Positions 22,191 through 27,247 of a stretch of 27,247 nucleotides of DNA are shown here, in pieces. The DNA comes from Sphingomonas sp. CCH21-G11 (GTDB lineage Bacteria > Pseudomonadota > Alphaproteobacteria > Sphingomonadales > Sphingomonadaceae). Each line of letters starts with the position of its first letter. The stretch's first letter is position 1. A model generated the notes under the pieces. That model saw only the letters and a program-made list of their open reading frames with translations. It was not told where the DNA came from and searched no databases. Both the position numbers and the translations under genes were made by a program. The stretch is from the NCBI RefSeq assembly GCF_001555965.1, contig NZ_LSHX01000022.1, positions 1 to 27,247 of the forward strand, in the 5' to 3' direction.

Positions 22191-23877
22191 GGGCCGCCTC
22201 CGACGCAAGATATTCCTGGAGATCGTCAAGCGTGGCGAAGCGCAGCTGGCGCTCGTTGCCTAGCCACAGATAACCGTCGAGCTTCACCGCCTCGGGCCGC
22301 TTGGTGAACAGCAGCACGGTCGTGCCGGCCGGGCGCAACAGGTCGAGCGCGCGCGCGAGGCGATCGGGCGGCAACACGTCGTAGAGCGACGACAGCATCA
22401 TCAGCTTGGGCTGAATCAACAGCCCGGCCGCGAGCTTGAGTGCCATCACCTCGCTGATCGACAGCGGCCAGCCGGAGCTGGACAGCACGGTGTCGAGCCC
22501 GTCGGGCAGCTGCGCAACCCGCTGGTCGAGCCCGACCACCGCCAGCGCATCCAGCGTGTCGCTGGCGCTCGCCGTCGCCGAAGCGAGATTGAGATATTCG
22601 CGGATGCTGACCTCGACGATGGTGGGGCGCTCATAGACGACAATGTCGGAGCGCAGCAGGTACATGTCGAGCGCGGCGAGGTCGGCACCGCCGACCGACA
22701 CGATGCCACGATCGGGCTGGACGTGGCGCTTGAGCAGGCGCGCGATCGCATGGTCGGCCCCCGCTTCGGCGATGACCACCAGCCGCTGGCCGCTTTCGAC
22801 GGCCAGGTCAAAGCGCGCACCGCCAAATTCGACGTCGCGCAGGCGGATCGCCCCGCTTTCGGGCGCCGCGGCGTTGGCGATGATCTTTTCCTGCGGGATC
22901 GCGTAGAGCAGCGAGACTTCCTCGAGACCCGCGACGAGGTCGTAAAAGGTCTCGAGATAGGTGCCGAGCTGGCTGATCCCGTAGAACACGCCCGAAAGGA
23001 TGAGTTCGGCCGCGACCAGCTGGCCGATCGACAACTGCCCCTGGATGATCAGCCAGCCGCCGAGCGCGAGCAGCGTCGCGCTGGCGAACGCATAGAGCAG
23101 CAGCAGCGCGACTGTCTGAATGAAGCTGTAGCGGAAATGTCGGCGATGGTCGGCGATCCACGTCGCGGTGAAGCTTTCCGAACGGTCCATCGCGAACGAC
23201 AGGTGCCGGCTGGATTTATAGAAGCCGTTGGAGGCGCCGACGCTTTCCAGCCACTTGGCGGTATTGTGCTTGGAATGGCTGAGATTGACCGCCGTCCGCA
23301 TCGCGCGGCCCGACCAGAGCTGGAAGATCGCGAAGACCAGGAACACCAGCAGGACGTTGAAGGCGAGGAAGAACGGGTGGTAGAACGACGTCACCGCCAG
23401 CCCCACGCCCGATTGCAGGATGATCGTGAAGCCGCCGATCAGCAGGCTGGGCACCGATTTCTGGATGACGACCAGGTCGAAATAGCGGTTGAACAGATCG
23501 GCGCGACGCGAGTCACCAAAGAACGGGTTCTGGGCGTGAACCGCGCGCACCGTGATCTCTGCCACGAGCCGCGCGAACAGCCGGCGCTCGAACAGCGCCA
23601 TCAGATGCGTGCGGAACGCCGACAGGATGCCCGAGATCAACAGCAGCAGCAGCAGGACGCCCGCCAGCGTGAACAGCGGTGCGGGCAGCGCGGTGTTCGC
23701 GACACTGTTGATCAGCAGCTGGACCGAGATTGGCGTCGCAAGCGTCAGGAGACTGATCGCCAGGCCATAGATGAGCGCCAGCCGGAAATAGGCACCGTCG
23801 GGCGCCAGAATCTCGTTCGTCCAGCGAAAGACCTCGTTCAGGCCGAGCGTGCGCTTGGGTGCATCATTTGCCGCCAT
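22174..23877 (-). CDS. ABC-exporter-fold membrane protein with degenerate (probably inactive) ATPase domain
   Basis: 567 residues. The N-terminal 320 form a type I exporter membrane domain with about six helices (e.g. 33-55, 68-88, 146-168, 171-188, 252-275). Residues 340-560 keep the ABC ATPase layout but not its catalytic residues. Walker A is AEAGADHAI with His376 for the Lys and Ala377 for Ser. The Q-loop reads YERP. The signature is LSISE (472-476). Walker B is LMMLSS, with Ser496-Ser497 for Asp-Glu. The H-loop His is Lys526. LPDGLDTVL and flanking helices are intact and the frame is unbroken, so it is not a decayed pseudogene. It heads the HlyD/TolC operon. GGGGAG lies 5 bases before ATG 23877. 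Confidence 0.9.
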   Translation of the reverse strand: MAANDAPKRTLGLNEVFRWTNEILAPDGAYFRLALIYGLAISLLTLATPISVQLLINSVANTALPAPLFTLAGVLLLLLLISGILSAFRTHLMALFERRLFARLVAEITVRAVHAQNPFFGDSRRADLFNRYFDLVVIQKSVPSLLIGGFTIILQSGVGLAVTSFYHPFFLAFNVLLVFLVFAIFQLWSGRAMRTAVNLSHSKHNTAKWLESVGASNGFYKSSRHLSFAMDRSESFTATWIADHRRHFRYSFIQTVALLLLYAFASATLLALGGWLIIQGQLSIGQLVAAELILSGVFYGISQLGTYLETFYDLVAGLEEVSLLYAIPQEKIIANAAAPESGAIRLRDVEFGGARFDLAVESGQRLVVIAEAGADHAIARLLKRHVQPDRGIVSVGGADLAALDMYLLRSDIVVYERPTIVEVSIREYLNLASATASASDTLDALAVVGLDQRVAQLPDGLDTVLSSSGWPLSISEVMALKLAAGLLIQPKLMMLSSLYDVLPPDRLARALDLLRPAGTTVLLFTKRPEAVKLDGYLWLGNERQLRFATLDDLQEYLASEAAHALPL

Positions 23878-23928
23878 GCCGTCTCCCCGAGTTGGTGAAA
23901 TATTGCGCTCTCGTCAGCACATGCGCGC

Positions 23929-23957
23929 ATTATATGATTGGGACAACCACGATACCA
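23929..23957 (-). promoter_or_regulatory. Promoter of the pseudo-ABC/HlyD/TolC operon
   Basis: On the - strand a perfect -10, TATAAT (positions 23934-23929), lies about 50 bases before the ABC gene start. At 17 bases spacing the -35 position reads TGGTAT (23957-23952), a poor match to TTGACA. A consensus -10 with a weak -35 and an operator abutting the -35 is the layout of an activator-dependent promoter. Inferred from sequence only. Confidence 0.65.
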
Positions 23958-23983
23958 CTATCCTGTCGATAGGATTAACCTAT
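23958..23983. promoter_or_regulatory. OxyR-type operator (three of four half-elements)
   Basis: CTAT (23958-23961), ATAG (23969-23972) and CTAT (23980-23983) stand exactly 11 bp apart. The OxyR consensus is ATAG-N7-CTAT-N7-ATAG-N7-CTAT; the last three elements are exact and the first (23947-23950, CCAC) is missing. The block ATAGG-ATTAA-CCTAT is itself a good palindrome. The site touches the -35 region of the export operon and lies just downstream of the OxyR-like gene. Confidence 0.65.
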
Positions 23984-24014
23984 TACACCGCGCCCTTATC
24001 GAGGCCGATCCGCA

Positions 24015-24941
24015 TCACCGCACCCCTGCATTCGCGACGATCTGCTGAATGACCGCGCCGATCCGCCGATAGGCTGGCGCGCGTCCCGAGCCGACACGCC
24101 AGATCAGCCCGATCTCGCGATACCATCGCCCGCCGCGGATCGGGCGCACGACGACATCCTCCCCTTCCCCGCCCCGGATTTCCTGGCGGACATAGAGCTC
24201 GGGCAGCAGCGCCAGCCCCATGCCCATGCCCGCCATCTGGCGGATCGCGTCCAGGCTGGTGCCTTCATAATCGCGCAGCACGATCGCGCCCGCGGCGTTG
24301 GCGATCGCGCGGACCTGATCGCTCAGCCGGTATTGCGGCGAAAGCGTGAGCAGCCCGCGCCCCGCCAGGTCTGACGGCTCCAACCGGTCGGCGCGCGCCA
24401 GCGGATCGTCAGCGGCCATCGCGACGAGCAGCGGTTCGCGGAACAGCCGCTCGACCTGGACGCGCGCATCCGCGACGGGGAGCTGCGCCAGCACCATGTC
24501 GTGATCGCCGACGACCAGCGCCGCGATCAGGTCTTCGGGCAGCCCCTCGCGGACGTGCAGGCGCAGGCTGCGATGCTCGCGGTGAAGCTGAGCCACCGTC
24601 TGGGGCATAAGGTAGGCGCCGAGGGTCGGCGAGACGCCCAGGCGCAGCACCCCGCCGAGCCCGTCGTCGGACTGCATCGGCAATTGCTCGATCTCGCTGG
24701 CATCGGCGAGGACGCGGCGCGCGCGCTCGAGCACCTCGCGCCCGACGGGAGTCAGCACGACGGGGCCGTTGCCCCGTTCGACCAGCGTCGTCCCGAGGAC
24801 GCTTTCCAGCCGCTGGATCTGGAGCGACAGCGACGGTTGTGAAATGCTCTCCCGCTCGGCAGCACGGCGGAAGTGCAGCGTTTCGGCCAGCGTGACGAAA
24901 TAACGGAGCTGCCGCAGCGTGATGCGCGGCGATTCACTCAC
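24015..24941 (-). CDS. LysR-type regulator of the OxyR clade, without cysteines
   Basis: 308 residues. The N-terminal winged helix-turn-helix is TLRQLRYFVTLAETLHFRRA ... SISQPSLSLQIQRLE (about 7-50). The effector domain follows OxyR wording: LRLGVSPTLGAYLMP, LSDQVRAIANAAG, GTSLDAIRQMAGMGMGLALL. Where OxyR has its peroxide-sensing Cys199 (GHCLRDQA) this protein has QYRLSDQV, and it contains no cysteine at all, so it cannot sense by the OxyR disulfide. The start is GTG 24941: the frame is open to 25100, but that would run through the tRNA gene. It lies 137 bp upstream of the export operon, same strand, with an OxyR-type operator between. Confidence 0.88.
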   Translation of the reverse strand: MSESPRITLRQLRYFVTLAETLHFRRAAERESISQPSLSLQIQRLESVLGTTLVERGNGPVVLTPVGREVLERARRVLADASEIEQLPMQSDDGLGGVLRLGVSPTLGAYLMPQTVAQLHREHRSLRLHVREGLPEDLIAALVVGDHDMVLAQLPVADARVQVERLFREPLLVAMAADDPLARADRLEPSDLAGRGLLTLSPQYRLSDQVRAIANAAGAIVLRDYEGTSLDAIRQMAGMGMGLALLPELYVRQEIRGGEGEDVVVRPIRGGRWYREIGLIWRVGSGRAPAYRRIGAVIQQIVANAGVR

Positions 24942-24990
24942 CCGCGCACCAGATCGAAATGGGGGCACGTCGGCGCGCGGTGCGGCGGGG

Positions 24991-25066
24991 TGGTGGAGCT
25001 GAGGGGAATCGAACCCCTGACCTCTGCAGTGCGATTGCAGCGCTCTCCCATCTGAGCTACAGCCCC
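24991..25066 (-). tRNA. tRNA-Ala (anticodon CGC)
   Basis: 76 bases including encoded CCA. Acceptor stem GGGGCTG (5' end at 25066) pairs with CAGCTCC and contains the G3:U70 wobble pair that identifies alanine tRNAs. D-arm region is GCTCAGATGGGAGAGC. Anticodon stem CTGCA/TGCAG encloses ATCGCAC, giving anticodon CGC, which reads GCG. The T-arm is AGGGG-TTCGAATC-CCCT. Discriminator A and CCA follow at 24994-24991. GCG is a common alanine codon in this GC-rich DNA. Confidence 0.97.
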
Positions 25067-25073
25067 GCCCCTC

Positions 25074-25095
25074 GCCTTCCGGTACGCCGGAAGGC
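25074..25095. repeat. Perfect 9-bp hairpin in the tRNA-Ala leader
   Basis: GCCTTCCGG (25074-25082), TACG, CCGGAAGGC (25087-25095). It ends 7 bases before the mature 5' end of the tRNA and would fold in the 5' leader of the precursor. No T-run, so not a typical terminator. Confidence 0.6.
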
Positions 25096-25100
25096 CGCAC

Positions 25101-25129
25101 CCTCTAGCGACAGTTTGACCGCCGCGCAA
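25101..25129 (-). promoter_or_regulatory. Candidate tRNA-Ala promoter
   Basis: On the - strand TTGCGC (25129-25124) and TAGAGG (25106-25101) are separated by 17 bases, a plausible -35/-10 pair. Transcription would start near 25094, just at the leader hairpin. Weak matches; position is the main support. Confidence 0.4.
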
Positions 25130-25287
25130 CGGGGTTTCGCGTCGTCCCGCCGCGCGATCCGTTTCCCTCGCTTTTCCCCCGAGATGGCGACCCGGGACCG
25201 TATCGCGAATGCCGCATCGCATTGCTTTTCGGACGGGCCACGGCCAAAGCCGCGGGAACAAGATCATCGGAACTGGGAGAGAATGAG

Positions 25288-26277
25288 ATGGCGCAAGCCT
25301 GGCACCTTGAACGCCGCCCCGCCGGAATGCCGGTCATGGCGGATTTCGCCCTGCGCGACGTGACGCTGCCCGCGCTCGCGCCGGGCCAGGTCCGCGTCGC
25401 CAATCGCTGGCTGTCGGTCGATCCGTACATGCGCGGGCGGATGAACGACGTGAAGAGCTATGCCGCGCCCTATGCGCTGGGCGAGCCGATGACGGGCGGC
25501 GCGGTGGGCGAAGTCGTCGAATCCGCGGCCGACGGCATCGCGGTCGGCGACTGGGTTCAGCACATGGCGGGCTGGCGCGACGAAGCGGTGCTCGACGCGC
25601 GCGAGGTCCAGAAGCTGCCGGCGATCGACGTTCCGCCGCAGGCGTTTCTCGGCCAGTTCGGCATGCCCGGGCTGACCGCCTATTTCGGCCTGCTTGCGGT
25701 GGCGAGCGCGGAGCCGAGCGACACGGTGTTCGTTTCCGCGGCCGCCGGCGCGGTCGGATCGACCGTCGTCCAGATCGCCAAGGCGCGCGGCATGACGGTG
25801 ATCGGGTCGGCCGGTGGTGCCGACAAGTGCGCGTGGGTGCGCGAACTCGGCGCCGATCACGTCATCGATTACAAGGCCGGCGTGCCGGTCGCAAAGGCGC
25901 TCGGCCAGGCCGCGCCCGACGGCATCGACGTGTATTTCGACAATGTCGGCGGCGAACATCTCGACGCCGCATTTGCCCATGCGCGGCTGAACGCGCGCTT
26001 CGCGATCTGCGGGATGATCGACATCTACAACAGCGGCGCGGCGACCGAGCTGCGCTACATCGCCCGCACCATCGCGGCGCGCATCCGCATCCAGGGGTTT
26101 CTGGTCAGCGACTTCCTGCCGCGCGCCGGCGAATTCTACCGCGACATGGCCGGCTGGCACGCCGCGGGCAAGCTGCAGCGCCAGGAGACCGTGGTCGATG
26201 GGCTCGCCCAGATGCCGGACGCGTTCCTCGGCCTGTTCACCGGCCAGAACACCGGCAAGATGCTGGTCAAGGTGTGA
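25288..26277 (+). CDS. MDR-family NADP-dependent oxidoreductase (CurA / leukotriene B4 12-hydroxydehydrogenase type)
   Basis: 329 residues, zinc-free medium-chain dehydrogenase/reductase, cytoplasmic. The N-terminal half has the family phrases VANRWLSVDPYMRGRMND and GAVGEVVES. The nucleotide-binding half has GMPGLTAYFGLL, VFVSAAAGAVGSTVVQIAK (AxxGxxG dinucleotide loop) and VYFDNVGGEHLDAA. It ends GKMLVKV as in related enzymes. Members reduce activated double bonds of enals and enones with NADPH; the exact substrate is unknown. No zinc-ligand cysteines are present. ATG 25288 has GGGAG about 8 bases upstream. It stands alone, divergent from the tRNA/LysR side. Confidence 0.92.
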   Translation: MAQAWHLERRPAGMPVMADFALRDVTLPALAPGQVRVANRWLSVDPYMRGRMNDVKSYAAPYALGEPMTGGAVGEVVESAADGIAVGDWVQHMAGWRDEAVLDAREVQKLPAIDVPPQAFLGQFGMPGLTAYFGLLAVASAEPSDTVFVSAAAGAVGSTVVQIAKARGMTVIGSAGGADKCAWVRELGADHVIDYKAGVPVAKALGQAAPDGIDVYFDNVGGEHLDAAFAHARLNARFAICGMIDIYNSGAATELRYIARTIAARIRIQGFLVSDFLPRAGEFYRDMAGWHAAGKLQRQETVVDGLAQMPDAFLGLFTGQNTGKMLVKV

Positions 26278-26296
26278 GGATTGTCAATTAGCCTTC

Positions 26297-26371
26297 GTGC
26301 CAGCGAAAACCGGGACCTCATGCCGACCAAGCGCGCGCGTGGCTTGAGACCCCTGCCTTCGCTGGGGTGAC
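26297..26371. repeat. Decayed copy of the paired palindrome repeat
   Basis: TGCCAGCGAAAACCGGGA near 26298 and GAGACCCCTGCCTTCGCTGG at 26346-26365 align, in opposite orientation, with the two hairpins at 7070-7144. The right hairpin is CCCC-T-GC-CTTC-GC-T-GGGG (26350-26367) with one T-T mismatch; the left one has lost pairing. It lies between two convergent genes. Confidence 0.65.
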
Positions 26372-26410
26372 GCCCTTCTCCGCACGCAGACGAGACCGCC
26401 GACAGCCCGC

Positions 26411-27247
26411 TCAAATCGCGCCGCTGAACGTATCGCACGCGGCGGGGTCGCCGGATTGCAGGCCGATGCGCAGCCATTTCACGCGTTGCGCCGAGCTGCC
26501 GTGGGTGAAGCTGTCGGGCACTACGGTCCCCTGGCTTTGGCGTTGCAGCGTGTCGTCGCCGATTGCATTGGCTGCGGTCAGACCCTCCTCGATATCGCCC
26601 TGTTCCAGTCGCGACCGGTTGCGCGCCGCCCAAACGCCGGCATAGCAGTCGGCCTGGAGCTCGAGCCGTACCGACATGGCGTTGCCCTCCGCGCGGCCGA
26701 GCCGCGCCTGCGCGCGGCTGACTTCGGCGGCCTGGCCCGTCAGGTTCTGGATGTGGTGGCCGACCTCATGCGCGATCACATAGGCTTGGGCAAAGTCGCC
26801 GCGCGCGCCGAAGCGGCTGGCGAGCTCGTCGAAAAAGCTGGTGTCGAGATAGATCCCCTGATCGGGCGGGCAGTAGAAGGGCCCCGCCGCCGATGACGCG
26901 GCACCGCAGCCCGATTGCGCCCCGCCCTGATAGAAATTGAGCGTCGGCGCCTGATAGCGCGATCCCTGTGCGGCGAAGATCGGTTCCCAGGTCTGTTCGG
27001 TCGATTCGAGCACGCGGCACGCGAACAGCCGCTCGGCCGTGTTGCACACCGCTCCGCCCGCGCCGCCCTGCGCGACCTGTGGCTGGCGGGCGCCCTGCCC
27101 GACATTCTGCGCGGGGATCAGCCCGCCGCCGCCGCCGCTGAGCATCAGATAGCCCGCGCCGACGATCAGCAGCAGCGCGATCGTCCCGCACCCCATGCGC
27201 CTGCCGAGCAGCAACGGCAGCAGGCCGAGCAGATTGAACCCGCCCCC
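26411..27247 (-). CDS. Neutral zinc metallopeptidase (YpfJ family), 5' end cut by window edge
   Basis: 278 codons are visible and the frame stays open to the last base, with GGGFNLLGLLPLLLGRRM upstream of the membrane helix; the true start is therefore outside the window and TTG 27214 is not the start. One membrane segment (GTIALLLIVGAGYLML) is followed by a Gly/Gln-rich linker and the peptidase domain. That domain has the zinc site HEVGHH (HExxH), the region VRLELQADCYAGVWA with the further acidic ligand, and THGSSAQRVKWLRIG near the end. Paired cysteines (VCNTAERLFACRV, GCGA, FYCPP, AACDTF) suggest a periplasmic location. The physiological substrate of the family is not known. Confidence 0.92.
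   Translation of the reverse strand, partial: GGGFNLLGLLPLLLGRRMGCGTIALLLIVGAGYLMLSGGGGGLIPAQNVGQGARQPQVAQGGAGGAVCNTAERLFACRVLESTEQTWEPIFAAQGSRYQAPTLNFYQGGAQSGCGAASSAAGPFYCPPDQGIYLDTSFFDELASRFGARGDFAQAYVIAHEVGHHIQNLTGQAAEVSRAQARLGRAEGNAMSVRLELQADCYAGVWAARNRSRLEQGDIEEGLTAANAIGDDTLQRQSQGTVVPDSFTHGSSAQRVKWLRIGLQSGDPAACDTFSGAI

Noticed and set aside
20856..22307. Long + strand frames (19943-21217, 20856-22307, 22723-23898) across the export operon
   Set aside because: They are antisense to TolC, HlyD and ABC genes with unmistakable family features and have Arg/Asp-rich compositions typical of shadow frames.
22174..23877. ABC gene as a pseudogene
   Set aside because: The frame is intact over 567 codons, the domain layout and ribosome binding site are preserved, and overlapping partner genes remain; only catalytic motifs are changed.
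23947..23983. A complete four-element OxyR operator
   Set aside because: Only three tetranucleotides match; the first position reads CCAC, so it is reported as a partial site.
25074..25095. Hairpin as a Rho-independent terminator
   Set aside because: No T-run on either side and no gene ending there; it fits a tRNA leader hairpin or repeat better.
24942..25100. N-terminal extension of the LysR gene to 25100
   Set aside because: It would translate the whole tRNA-Ala; the LysR helix-turn-helix starts normally after GTG 24941.
1..27247. CRISPR array, insertion sequence, prophage or integrase
   Set aside because: No regularly spaced repeats, transposase, recombinase or phage gene was found on reading; the only repeats are short intergenic palindromes.

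Overview
The window is uniformly GC-rich and densely coded. Gene content, start-codon use and palindromic intergenic repeats suggest an alphaproteobacterium of the order Sphingomonadales, probably Sphingomonas or a close relative. This is inferred from protein character and repeat style; no database search was run. There are 29 protein genes that I support, one tRNA, several REP-like repeats, one strong terminator and one unusually readable promoter/operator. No CRISPR array, prophage or insertion sequence was seen.

Left part (1-4850, + strand): the end of a histidine operon (hisA, hisF, hisE), then a HIT-family hydrolase and an APC-type amino-acid permease. Two very small exported-looking genes, one with a clear PEP-CTERM sorting tail, sit between hisF and hisE. 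A perfect 12-bp-stem terminator at 4765-4795 closes the region and faces a PfkB-family adenosine kinase on the - strand (4888-5886).

Middle part (5988-15962): an EI24/CysZ-like membrane protein and a lipoprotein; queG on the - strand; a two-gene ABC-2 exporter followed by a CYP153-like cytochrome P450; then, on the - strand, a tightly overlapped three-gene module of unknown function (55-residue protein, HEAT-like protein, cupin-like protein) followed by a crotonase-family gene. Two overlapping hotdog thioesterases converge on a CoA-binding protein.

Right part (16097-27247): a Tat-type MsrB lipoprotein, a secreted CHAP-domain protein, a 362-bp AT-richer intergenic region with a CtrA-like palindrome, an unrecognised gene, and a NUDIX/extensin-like pair. 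Next comes a three-gene - strand operon for a type I secretion-like machine (ABC-exporter-fold membrane protein, HlyD adaptor, TolC channel). The ABC protein has lost the Walker A, Walker B, signature, Q-loop and H-loop residues. Upstream lies a LysR-type regulator that resembles OxyR but has no cysteine. Between them are three of the four tetranucleotides of the OxyR operator, at exact 11-bp spacing, next to a perfect TATAAT. A tRNA-Ala(CGC), an MDR-family oxidoreductase and a truncated zinc metallopeptidase end the window.

The two loci most worth following are the pseudo-ABC/HlyD/TolC operon with its OxyR-like control region (19652-24941) and the 55-aa/HEAT/cupin-like module (12599-14560).
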